From: SURF-25 sp040754255
Lineage (GTDB): Bacteria; Omnitrophota; Gorgyraeia; Gygaellales; Profunditerraquicolaceae
Assembly (NCBI GenBank): GCA_040754255.1
Contig: JBFMDA010000006.1
Location: forward strand, 1-51,701
Direction: 5' to 3'
Length of the DNA stretch: 51,701 bases
The position numbers and the translations under genes were made by a program. Of the stretch, positions 1 through 7,727 are shown piece by piece (the first letter of the stretch is position 1; each line of letters begins with the position of its first letter). The notes beneath the pieces are model-generated. The model was not told where the DNA came from. It saw only the letters and a program-made list of their open reading frames with translations, and made no database searches.

Positions 1-204
1 GGGTATGAAGCGGACATATACATTGATTACCAGGCAACAAAAGAAGTATTGGTCAGTGTGTTGGGCGGGTATTTTATTCCCGGAAAGTATTATAAGGAAC
101 ACAGAGACGATACCGCAGGAAGCCTCCTGAGCCCGCTTGTCAGGGGAGACGGTAGCGTAGATCCTGCGTTTCAGCTGGAACTGGCAGTAGAAATCACATT
201 TTAG
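1..204 (+). CDS. C-terminal end of an outer-membrane beta-barrel-like protein (partial)
   Basis: The reading frame is open from the first base to a TAG stop at 202-204, so only the last 67 residues are present. They alternate polar and hydrophobic residues and end in VEITF; a terminal aromatic residue after an amphipathic strand is the usual C-terminal signature of outer-membrane barrels recognised by BamA. The stretch GSLLSPLVRGDGSVDP resembles the end of alginate-export-type porins, but this is only an impression from a short tail. The next gene follows after 13 bases with its own strong ribosome binding site. Function cannot be assigned from this fragment. Confidence 0.55.
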   Translation, partial: GYEADIYIDYQATKEVLVSVLGGYFIPGKYYKEHRDDTAGSLLSPLVRGDGSVDPAFQLELAVEITF

Positions 205-217
205 CAAGGAGTAATGT

Positions 218-541
218 ATGATTACCATCGAAGAGTTCAGAAGATTAGAATTAAAGGTGGCAGAGATTAAAGAAGTGAACGACCATCCTAATGCCGACAG
301 GCTATATGTGATTACCCTTGATACGGGGGAAGGTGCCAGAAGGCAGGTGGTGGCAGGGATAAAAAATTCCTATACGAAGGAAGAACTTGTCGGCAAACAG
401 GTGGTGGCAGTCACCAACCTTGCGCCGGCACTCTTGCGGGGCGTTGAGAGCAACGGGATGATCCTTGCGGCTTCCGACGAGAGCGGTATACGCATTATTA
501 TACCTGAGAGAAAAGTGGCATTGGGCAGTACGGTAAAATGA
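218..541 (+). CDS. Trbp111/MetG C-terminal-like tRNA-binding domain protein
   Basis: This 107-residue protein is a stand-alone OB-fold tRNA-binding domain like Trbp111, CsaA and the C-terminal domain of methionyl-tRNA synthetase. Family landmarks are the N-terminal LELKVAEIKEVNDHPNADRLY segment, RQVVAGI near residue 43, and the LAPALLRGVESNGMILAA block near residues 68-85. Such proteins are homodimers that bind the outside corner of tRNA and act as structure-specific tRNA chaperones or synthetase cofactors. The start ATG has AAGGAG at 206-211, six bases upstream. The stop overlaps the ATG of the next gene by 4 bases (ATGA), indicating translational coupling. Whether it serves a MetG lacking its own C-terminal domain cannot be told here. 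Confidence 0.85.
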   Translation: MITIEEFRRLELKVAEIKEVNDHPNADRLYVITLDTGEGARRQVVAGIKNSYTKEELVGKQVVAVTNLAPALLRGVESNGMILAASDESGIRIIIPERKVALGSTVK

Positions 542-1008
542 TCAAACAATTTGTTCCCCAGAAAATCTGCCTTTCCTGCCAGGGGTGTTGCCGCTTTGCG
601 CAAGCCGAAAGCGTATGGTCTGTGCGTTTACTGAAAGAAGAGAAAAAGAGGCTGCGCCTTGCTACGTACAACCTCCCGCTTGTTCCTTCCTCTGCGCAGC
701 AGCCGTATATATGCGCCTTTTTTATGCCCTGTAAAAATAAATGCCTTGAGTATGCGGGGCGGCCCTTTGAATGCCAGCTGTATCCTTTCCTGCTCAACCG
801 TTGCGGCGACAAGGTGGTCCTGGCAGTGGATACCCATTGCCCTTTTGTGCAGAAAACCATACATAGCAAACGATTCAGTTCGTACGCCGCCTATCTTGCA
901 AAGCTGTTTCTGACCGGGCGCTATCCCGCATTACTCAAAGATAATGTCCATGTCGCAGGGCACTATCCCGACGCAGTAAACCTCAAAGAGCTTTTTTCGC
1001 TTACATGA
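538..1008 (+). CDS. YkgJ-type cysteine-cluster protein
   Basis: This 156-residue protein has the YkgJ/UPF0153 cysteine pattern: CLSCQGCC near residues 12-19, then CAFFMPCKNKCLEY around residues 60-74, ECQLYPF near 79-85 and a further Cys in THCPF near 100. Such clusters are thought to bind a metal (Zn or Fe-S), and biochemical function is not established for the family. It overlaps the preceding gene by 4 bases and the following gene by 4 bases, so it is made as part of a coupled operon. The co-occurrence with a DUF2156 protein directly downstream may be functional, but this is inference. Confidence 0.8.
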   Translation: MIKQFVPQKICLSCQGCCRFAQAESVWSVRLLKEEKKRLRLATYNLPLVPSSAQQPYICAFFMPCKNKCLEYAGRPFECQLYPFLLNRCGDKVVLAVDTHCPFVQKTIHSKRFSSYAAYLAKLFLTGRYPALLKDNVHVAGHYPDAVNLKELFSLT

Positions 1009-1913
1009 AAGTTACTCTTAAAGAGTTGAAACTTAAAGACAGAGGAGTATTTGAGAAACACCTGCGTTTTTCGCAGCATGAGCTTTCGGTGTATGCATTT
1101 GAGAATATCTATATCTGGAAGGGGCTTTTTGAAGTCCGCTGGGCACTTATCGAAGGGGCGCTGTGCGTGTTTTTTAGGGACTCGATAGGCTGTTTTCTGT
1201 ATCTTTCTCCTTTGTGCCGAAAGACGGAACCGGAGGTTTTACAAAAAGCTTTTTCTGTGATGGATGTATATAATAAAAACCCGGCATTTTCCCATATCGA
1301 AAATGTTGAGAAAGCCGATCTTGCGGCATTTCCTGCCGATACCTATCGTATCAAGACAAAAGGAGTTGAGTTTATCTGCAAAAGGGCTGATTTGGCAGGT
1401 TTAAAAGGCGATGCCTTTAAATCCAAGCGCTGGGCAGTTAATTATTTCACTTCCCATGCCGATAGAATAGAGTACGTTACGTATACGGATACGCTTAAGG
1501 CGGCGTGCCTGCGCCTGTATGAAGAGTGGGCGGCAGGCCGCAGGCAGGGCCATGCCGATCCTCTGTATCGTGCGATGCTTGAAGATAACTACTCTGCGCT
1601 GCAGCTGCTCCTTAAAAATTACCGCCATTTTAAATGCCTGGGTCGCGTCGTCAAGATAGGCGGCAACGTAGAAGCCTTCACTTTTGCATTCCCGCTTACT
1701 CAAGAGACACTCTGCGTTGCCTATGAAGTTGCCAACCTGAATTACAAGGGCCTTGCCCAGTTTATGTTCAGGCAAGTATGCCGGGAATTGAGCGAATACG
1801 AGTATATCAATATTATGGATGATTCGGGGCTTGAGAACCTAAGGAAGGTAAAACTTTCGTACCGTCCTCTACGATGCGCGCCGAGTTTTATCGTTACCAG
1901 ATACGATGGATAA
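1005..1913 (+). CDS. DUF2156 (phosphatidylglycerol lysyltransferase C-terminal-like) protein
   Basis: The 302-residue product looks like a soluble DUF2156 protein, a double GNAT-like fold found at the C-terminus of MprF-type aminoacyl-phosphatidylglycerol synthases and also free-standing. The N-terminal half has the FSQHELSVYAFENIYIWKG segment typical of this group (residues ~22-40). The C-terminal half has an acyltransferase-like region ending in YINIMDDSGLENLRKVKLSYRP (split around residues 265-287). No transmembrane flippase part is present, so a role in transferring an acyl or aminoacyl group to a soluble or membrane-surface acceptor is plausible but unproven. It overlaps both neighbours (4 and 8 bases). 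Confidence 0.72.
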   Translation: MKVTLKELKLKDRGVFEKHLRFSQHELSVYAFENIYIWKGLFEVRWALIEGALCVFFRDSIGCFLYLSPLCRKTEPEVLQKAFSVMDVYNKNPAFSHIENVEKADLAAFPADTYRIKTKGVEFICKRADLAGLKGDAFKSKRWAVNYFTSHADRIEYVTYTDTLKAACLRLYEEWAAGRRQGHADPLYRAMLEDNYSALQLLLKNYRHFKCLGRVVKIGGNVEAFTFAFPLTQETLCVAYEVANLNYKGLAQFMFRQVCRELSEYEYINIMDDSGLENLRKVKLSYRPLRCAPSFIVTRYDG

Positions 1914-2739
1914 AAAAATAGACGACGCAGAGTTTATTATATTCGACACCGAGACCACCGGGCTCAACCCGGAAGCAGGTGACAGGATCGTAGAGCTGGC
2001 AGCGATACGCTGGAGGGCCGGAAAAGAAATTGCGCAATTTGAGACATTCATCGACCCGAAAAGGCCTATTCAGGATGCTGCTTTTGAGGTCAACGGGATT
2101 ACGCCGCAGATGCTTCAAAATGCTCCCGAAGCCAAAGACGTCATGCCCCGTTTTCTTGCGTTTATACAAGGTGCTTGTATTTGTTCCTACAATGCGGCAT
2201 TCGACCTTGGTTTTATCAACAGCGAATTAGAGAGACTTGGTTTGGCGCTGCCGAAAGGAAGTATGGTGGTAGATGTCCTTAAGATGGCGCGCAGGTTGCT
2301 GCCCGGGCTTGAGCGCTATGCGCTGTGGTTTGTCGCAGAGAAAATGGGTGCTGCGCATATGCAAGAGCACCGTGCGCTTTCCGACGTGAAGCTTACCCTT
2401 GAGGTATTCGAGAAGTTTCTCGCGCGCCTTAAACCAAAAGGAGTCCTGGATACGCTGCACTTGGTGAGCCTTTTCGGTGTTAACTCTGCGCTCTGGGAAG
2501 AGGTGAATGGACAGAAAATAGCCAAGATACAGGAAGCAATTGACTTGGGCCTTGCAATTAAGATACAATATCTTTCAAATGCGATGGTCGCGCTTTCAGA
2601 ACGCCAGGTGGTCCCTAAGGAAGTCACCCGCCAGAAGGGCAGGGCGTATCTGATAGGGCATTGTTGCTTAAGGAACGAAGAAAGGACCTTCAGGATAGAT
2701 AATATTATCAATGTAGAGGTGGTCAAGACAGGCAAATGA
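1906..2739 (+). CDS. DnaQ-like DEDDh 3'-5' exonuclease with C-terminal WYL-like domain
   Basis: Residues ~8-170 form a DnaQ/PolC-epsilon-type exonuclease: motif I FDTETTGLNP (residues ~13-22), motif II around YNAAFDLGFIN (~95-105) and motif III HRALSDVKLT (~152-161), whose His marks the DEDDh subclass. Two-metal-ion exonucleases of this type remove 3' nucleotides from DNA or RNA. The remaining ~90 residues (IKIQYLSN... ending RTFRIDNIINVEVV) look like a WYL fold, a ligand- or nucleic-acid-binding module usually found in regulators and phage-defence genes. The gene overlaps the DUF2156 gene by 8 bases and the next lipoprotein gene by 4. The exonuclease part is secure; the WYL call is from overall pattern. 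Confidence 0.8.
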   Translation: MDKKIDDAEFIIFDTETTGLNPEAGDRIVELAAIRWRAGKEIAQFETFIDPKRPIQDAAFEVNGITPQMLQNAPEAKDVMPRFLAFIQGACICSYNAAFDLGFINSELERLGLALPKGSMVVDVLKMARRLLPGLERYALWFVAEKMGAAHMQEHRALSDVKLTLEVFEKFLARLKPKGVLDTLHLVSLFGVNSALWEEVNGQKIAKIQEAIDLGLAIKIQYLSNAMVALSERQVVPKEVTRQKGRAYLIGHCCLRNEERTFRIDNIINVEVVKTGK

Positions 2740-5135
2740 AAAAAGCACCCCTGTTACATAAAAGAGCCGTTTTTGTGCAGAAGATTCTAAGCGTCCTGTT
2801 TTTGTCTTTTACCTTATCCGGCTGCGCACTACATTCGAATATATACCGGGCCCGTATGTACGGTAAAAACGCAGAGGCGTCTTACCGGCACGCAGTCGCA
2901 TACTACCGCAGAGCGATTGCGCAGGCAAAGGCTCCTGCAACTCTCCGGTTTGAATTGGGCAGGTTGTATTATGACCACGGGGATTTTAAGGCTGCGATAG
3001 CCCAGCTTCAGGGTGCCGAAACCGCCGTCGCGCAAAAACTGTTGGGCATCGCGTATTACCGAGCAGGTGATTTTGCCGATGCGCTAGAGGTATTCGGCAA
3101 GCAGGAGCCCAGCGACGATGAATACCGTTATTATTATGGATTAGCCTCGGAAAAACTCAATCTATTCGACCAGGCGATTGCGCTATACCGCACGGTAGCC
3201 TCTTGGGAATTCCTGCCCCTTGCATCAGAGCGGCTCAGCCTTATTGAAAAAGAAGCCAAAGGCGCGCATATACAGGATAAAGATCAAGGTATCGCGCAGC
3301 TGTTGCAAAACGCACCTCCTGCCGAAAAGTATCCCCAGGCAGGGGCACTGGTGTTGTTAAGCGATGAGAAAATCGAGGTCACCGAAGAAAATACACAGAC
3401 GTTTCAGCTCCACTACCTCATCAAGGTCCTTAATGAGCGCGGCAAGGAATCTTACTCTGAGGTGCATGTCGGTTACGATTCTACCTACGAGAAAGTAGAA
3501 CTGGAATATGCGCGGACCATAAAACCCGACGGCACGTTTGTGGAGGTGGGGAGCCGCCACCTGCGCGACGTATCCAGGTATCTGAATTTCCCTCTTTACA
3601 GCAATGCGCGGGTTTTTATCATATCGTTTCCGGAAATAAGCGACGGGGCAGCTATCGAGTATAAGATTAGAGTCCGGCGCAACCGCCTGATCAACGATAC
3701 GGATTTTGTCGTGCGTTATCCGTTACAGGCGCAAGACCCAATCCTTTCTGCCCGTTTTGAGCTGGCCGTCCCCAACACAAGAACACTTCATTTAAAGACA
3801 TTAAATGAAGCCTATAAAGATTTTGAAGCTGAACTCAAACCCGAACTTCGGGAGGCTGGTGGCCGGGCCGTGTATCGGTGGCAGTTTAAAGATATCCCTC
3901 AGATTATTCCGGAAGCCAATATGCCCCCTGAAGTCGAAATAAACCCCGCATTTTTAGTTTCCAGTTTTTCCGACTGGTCGCAAATTTACCATTGGTGGTG
4001 GAAACTGGCAAAGGATAAAATTGCCTCAGACGGCGCGATTCGCAAGAAAGTAAAAGAGTTGATAGCGCAGGCGGGTTCAGACGAAGCAAAGGCCAGGAGC
4101 ATTTACAATTTCTGTGCCAAAGAAATACGCTACGTAGCCGTTGAGTACGGCCAGGCAGGGTATGAGCCGCACCCGGCAAGCGATATTTTTAAAAATAAAT
4201 ACGGCGACTGTAAAGACCAGGCAATTCTTTTGGTTACAATGCTTAAAGAGGCAGGACTGGTAAGCTGGCCTGTGCTTATCAGTACGAAAGACTACTATAA
4301 CCTTAATGAGGATTTTCCTGCGCCGTTGTTTAATCATTGCATTGCCGCGGTTGCCTTGGGTGGGCAGACCGTGTTTCTTGACCCTACTGCCGAAACCTGC
4401 CCTCTCGGAGACTTGGCAGCAGCAGACCAGAAAAGAAGGGTCCTCGTATTCAAAGAAGACGGTTACGCCATCATGGAAACCCCGCTTTTCGGCAATGACC
4501 ATAATTGGGTAACGCACGGTTTTACAGTACGCCTTCACCCCGATGAAACGCTGGACGCAGAAAAAAAGGTCCTTACCTCAGGCGTCTACCAGCAGGCACA
4601 ACGCCATTGGCTGCTCTATACACCCCCTATTTTGATACGCGAACAATTGCAGGCAAAGATCCAGGAATTCTCTATAGGCGCAAAATTAAAAAGGTACGAT
4701 GTCAGGAACCTTAATAATCTTGACCGGATGTTAGAACTGGAGTATTGGTTTGAAGGGCCGGAATATTTTACCCCGGCAGGAGATTTAAGGATTATGCCCC
4801 AGCTGACAAGCCTGGATAGCGCACTGGTATCCAAAGAAGAACGTAAATACCCGATTGATTTACGGATCCTTGACCGCATTGAGACAAAATTCGTATTTAC
4901 TATCCCCGAGACATTTACCGTCCATTATATACCCGGCAATGTATCGCAAGACAGCCAGTGGCTGGACTATTCCTGTGAGTATATACAAGAAGGCAACAGC
5001 CTTGTCTTTACCCAGCACATTGCCCTGAAAAAAGAAACCATCTCTGCGCAGGAATATCCCCGGTTCAAGCAGTTTTTTGAAAAGCTGGCAAAGCGGATCA
5101 AGCAGAGAATAATCCTTGAGCGGACAAGGGAATAA
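2736..5135 (+). CDS. TPR - DUF3857 - transglutaminase-like lipoprotein
   Basis: This 799-residue protein starts with a lipoprotein signal peptide (basic N-terminus, hydrophobic core, lipobox LSGC with Cys30). Residues ~50-165 carry helical TPR-type repeats. The middle (about 205-390) fits DUF3857, including LIKVLNERGKESYSE and PDGTFVEVG. A transglutaminase-like core follows: NKYGDCKDQAILL holds the putative catalytic Cys at about 491, FNHC the His at about 533 and LDPT the Asp at about 549. The C-terminal ~200 residues are beta-rich and unassigned. DUF3857-transglutaminase proteins are often envelope-located; substrates are unknown. It starts inside the preceding stop (ATGA) and ends immediately before the PilZ-hydrolase gene, whose true ATG lies one base past its stop. 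Confidence 0.82.
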   Translation: MKKAPLLHKRAVFVQKILSVLFLSFTLSGCALHSNIYRARMYGKNAEASYRHAVAYYRRAIAQAKAPATLRFELGRLYYDHGDFKAAIAQLQGAETAVAQKLLGIAYYRAGDFADALEVFGKQEPSDDEYRYYYGLASEKLNLFDQAIALYRTVASWEFLPLASERLSLIEKEAKGAHIQDKDQGIAQLLQNAPPAEKYPQAGALVLLSDEKIEVTEENTQTFQLHYLIKVLNERGKESYSEVHVGYDSTYEKVELEYARTIKPDGTFVEVGSRHLRDVSRYLNFPLYSNARVFIISFPEISDGAAIEYKIRVRRNRLINDTDFVVRYPLQAQDPILSARFELAVPNTRTLHLKTLNEAYKDFEAELKPELREAGGRAVYRWQFKDIPQIIPEANMPPEVEINPAFLVSSFSDWSQIYHWWWKLAKDKIASDGAIRKKVKELIAQAGSDEAKARSIYNFCAKEIRYVAVEYGQAGYEPHPASDIFKNKYGDCKDQAILLVTMLKEAGLVSWPVLISTKDYYNLNEDFPAPLFNHCIAAVALGGQTVFLDPTAETCPLGDLAAADQKRRVLVFKEDGYAIMETPLFGNDHNWVTHGFTVRLHPDETLDAEKKVLTSGVYQQAQRHWLLYTPPILIREQLQAKIQEFSIGAKLKRYDVRNLNNLDRMLELEYWFEGPEYFTPAGDLRIMPQLTSLDSALVSKEERKYPIDLRILDRIETKFVFTIPETFTVHYIPGNVSQDSQWLDYSCEYIQEGNSLVFTQHIALKKETISAQEYPRFKQFFEKLAKRIKQRIILERTRE

Positions 5136-5136
5136 G

Positions 5137-7089
5137 ATGAAAGGCCCGTATTATAGCGAGAGGGAACGAAGGCAGTATACGAGGATTGACTCGGTGCTGC
5201 CCGTGCAGTTTAAGCTCGTCGATATTCGTAACGGCCAGTATGCGTCGGGATGGCTACAGGGTTTTACGAACAATATCGGCAAAGGCGGCATATGCCTCCA
5301 GGTAAACACTATTGACCCTGTGTTGTCCGCGCAGATCCGGGAGAGGAAAGTAAAACTATATATAGAGCTGGAGCTGCCTTTTTACCGCCGGCCCATCGTG
5401 ACGCAGGCGCACACAGCCTGGATAAAGCGCATCGGTGCAGATGCAGAGAAATATCTTATCGGCTTGAGCTACGAGAGCATAGGCTTTCCAGGATATGTGC
5501 ACCTGATGCGTTATGTACGGGCAAAAAAGATATTTGTCCCCACGGTAACAGCGATACTTTTATTGTTGGCTGTCGGATTCCTGGGGAATATCTATTTTAA
5601 CCTCAAGCTCTCTGCTAATAATAAGAAGCTCGTTGAGCAGCTTGTCCTGGTGAACCAACAGTCAGCTGCCGCCGGGCAAAGAATCATCCAGATCCAAGAC
5701 GAGAAGGCAAGTCTTTCTTCGCAGATTGCTACTCTTCACGCAAGGATTGAGCGCGCAGAAGAGGAAAGGTTGAAGGTATCGGAAATGGCGAAATCAAACG
5801 AGTATAAAGCCGGCCAGGAAATAGAAAAACTTAACGCCCTTATTGCGCGGTTGAACCAGGAGATGGCGCGTCTTAGGGAGCAGTTCGCAGCGTCTAAAAC
5901 CGAAGCCGATAAAGCCAATGAGGCATTGCTTGTCTTGGATGAGAAGAAGGCAGTCCTTCAGAAGGCAAATTTGGAAAAGATGTACGAATGGCTCTCATTG
6001 CACCAGAACCCGCGAACCGGCTTGGTAATGAGTTTCGAGGGGGACAAAGATTTAGCAAACTGGGCCTTTGTCTATGACCAATCATTGGCTGCGCAGGCAT
6101 ATGTGTACTTCGGAGATTTCCAGAAGGCAAAAAAGCTGCTTGAATTCTTTGCATCCAGGGCCAAGAGGACCGACGGGCTTTTTATCAACGCCTACTATGC
6201 CAGCGACGGCAGCTCTGCCGAATATGCTATTCACAGCGGCCCGAACATCTGGCTGGGTATCGCATTGCTTCAGTATACACAAAAGACCAAGGACAGTTCT
6301 TTTGTAGGCCTCGCCGAGGAGATTGCGCAGCGTATTATTGCATTGCAGAATGGAGACAAAGACAAGGGCATACGCGGAGGCCCCAGCGTGCGTTGGTATT
6401 CGACGGAACACAACCTTGATGCATACGCATTTTTCACGATGCTGGCTCAGGTGACCGGCAAAGAGGAGTACCGCCTTGCCGCGGATAACGTATTGCGCTG
6501 GCTTACGCAGCATACCTACGACAAAATGGATATACCTATTCTGCGGGGCAAGGGAGATTCTACTATTGCCACGGATACCTATGCCTGGTCGATTGCGGCG
6601 ATTGGCCCGGAAAGGCTTTTAGCGCTTGGCATGAATCCCGATAAAATCATTGAGTTTGCAGAAGAGAATTGTGCCAAAGAGGTCTTTTTTATCCGCCCCG
6701 GCGGCACCGCGGTAAAAATAAAGGGGTTTGATTTTGCGCCGCAGAGGCATTTGGCAAGGGGAGGCGTGGTGTCCACCGAGTGGACTGCGCAGATGATTGT
6801 AACACTAAAGATAATGGCTGCATTTCACCAGAAAAAAGGGGAAGCTGCCCTTGCGAAAGAGTATTTAAGAAAAGCCGACGCCTATACGGGAGAATTATTG
6901 AGCATGAGTATTTCAAGCCCTTCGCCTTCAGGCCAGGGCGAAGGATGCCTTCCGTATGCCAGCAGCGATTTCGTGGATACCGGCCACGGGTGGATGACGC
7001 CCAAAGGCTCCTCTACCGGTTCTATTGCCGGGACTGCCTATGCCCTTTTTGCCTATTACGGCTACAATCCCCTCTCCCTTGAGGAATGA
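5137..7089 (+). CDS. PilZ - transmembrane - coiled-coil - glycosidase-like (alpha/alpha) protein
   Basis: The ATG at 5137 is preferred over an in-frame TTG at 5116 that lies inside the previous gene; AAGGG lies just upstream. The 650-residue product begins with a PilZ domain (residues ~8-125): RRQYTR gives the RxxxR arm and NIGKGGI the second motif, so cyclic-di-GMP binding is plausible. A membrane helix follows at about 133-157, then a long coiled coil (~160-285). The C-terminal ~360 residues, beginning MYEWLSLHQNPRTGLV and containing WSIAAIGPERLL and STEWTAQMI, look like an all-helical six-hairpin glycosidase-type domain. This predicts cytoplasmic sensing coupled to an external saccharide-acting or binding domain. 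A palindromic insert (6919-6944) codes for a SPSPSGQGEG stretch near the C-terminus. Confidence 0.7.
   Translation: MKGPYYSERERRQYTRIDSVLPVQFKLVDIRNGQYASGWLQGFTNNIGKGGICLQVNTIDPVLSAQIRERKVKLYIELELPFYRRPIVTQAHTAWIKRIGADAEKYLIGLSYESIGFPGYVHLMRYVRAKKIFVPTVTAILLLLAVGFLGNIYFNLKLSANNKKLVEQLVLVNQQSAAAGQRIIQIQDEKASLSSQIATLHARIERAEEERLKVSEMAKSNEYKAGQEIEKLNALIARLNQEMARLREQFAASKTEADKANEALLVLDEKKAVLQKANLEKMYEWLSLHQNPRTGLVMSFEGDKDLANWAFVYDQSLAAQAYVYFGDFQKAKKLLEFFASRAKRTDGLFINAYYASDGSSAEYAIHSGPNIWLGIALLQYTQKTKDSSFVGLAEEIAQRIIALQNGDKDKGIRGGPSVRWYSTEHNLDAYAFFTMLAQVTGKEEYRLAADNVLRWLTQHTYDKMDIPILRGKGDSTIATDTYAWSIAAIGPERLLALGMNPDKIIEFAEENCAKEVFFIRPGGTAVKIKGFDFAPQRHLARGGVVSTEWTAQMIVTLKIMAAFHQKKGEAALAKEYLRKADAYTGELLSMSISSPSPSGQGEGCLPYASSDFVDTGHGWMTPKGSSTGSIAGTAYALFAYYGYNPLSLEE
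6919..6944 (+). repeat. Perfect 8-bp hairpin inside a coding region
   Basis: CCTTCGCC at 6919-6926 and GGCGAAGG at 6937-6944 are exact inverted repeats around a 10-base loop. It is translated as a low-complexity Ser/Pro/Gly/Glu stretch that looks foreign to the helical domain around it, as expected for a small palindromic element inserted in frame. Confidence 0.6.
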
Positions 7090-7727
7090 AGCCCATTTTT
7101 AAAAGAATCTATCAGCAACTCTACGCCTCTCTAGGGCCGCAAGGCTGGTGGCCGGCTGAGACGCCGTTTGAAGTAATTATCGGCGCAATCCTTACACAGA
7201 ATACTAATTGGCACAATGTCGCTAAGGCCATATCCAACCTTACGTATGCAAAGGCCATAACTGCGCGCACATTATATTCCCTCCCCCGCAAGAGGCTTAC
7301 CCGACTGATCCGCCCTGCCGGGTATTACAATATCAAATCAGAGCGGCTTGGGTGTTTTTTGAAGTTTTTGTTTACCCGCTACGGCGGAAGCGTACGCAAG
7401 ATGCGTAACCAAGAACTCGACGCACTGCGGCTCCAGCTGTTATCGGTGAAAGGGATAGGCCCCGAAACAGCGGATTCGATACTTTTATACGCACTGGGTA
7501 AGCCCGTATTCGTGGTCGATGCGTATACCAGGAGAATATTCGCGAGGCATTCCTTGATCAGGGGAGACGAAGACTACCACGCCATTCAAAATTTGATTAT
7601 GAGAAACCTAAAAAGGGATGTACAATTATTTAATGAATTTCATGCGCTCTTGGTCGAAGTAGGCAAAAGATTCTGCCGTAAGAAGAGCCCCCGGTGTGCC
7701 TGCTGCCCCTTGCAACAGTTTAAATGA
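7086..7727 (+). CDS. Endonuclease III-like HhH-GPD DNA glycosylase (divergent)
   Basis: The 213-residue product has the endonuclease III fold: FEVIIGAILTQNTNW (residues ~22-36), helix-hairpin-helix VKGIGPETADSILLYA (~122-137) and the catalytic-Asp motif VVDAYTRR (~146-153). Where E. coli Nth has the Schiff-base Lys (GxGRK), this protein has Glu (GIGPE), as in the monofunctional endonuclease III-like/MagIII branch, suggesting base excision without beta-lyase activity. The C-terminus shows three of the four Cys of the 4Fe-4S loop (C-x6-C-x2-C), but the place of the fourth Cys is the final Lys. It overlaps both neighbours by 4 bases. Confidence 0.85.
   Translation: MKPIFKRIYQQLYASLGPQGWWPAETPFEVIIGAILTQNTNWHNVAKAISNLTYAKAITARTLYSLPRKRLTRLIRPAGYYNIKSERLGCFLKFLFTRYGGSVRKMRNQELDALRLQLLSVKGIGPETADSILLYALGKPVFVVDAYTRRIFARHSLIRGDEDYHAIQNLIMRNLKRDVQLFNEFHALLVEVGKRFCRKKSPRCACCPLQQFK

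Noticed and set aside
4077..4538. Long ORF on the - strand
   Set aside because: It lies opposite the transglutaminase core of a well-supported gene and has no recognisable protein features; similar antisense frames elsewhere were dropped for the same reason.
5116..5136. TTG start for the PilZ-hydrolase gene
   Set aside because: It lies within the preceding gene; ATG 5137 puts the PilZ arginine arm at the usual distance from the N-terminus.
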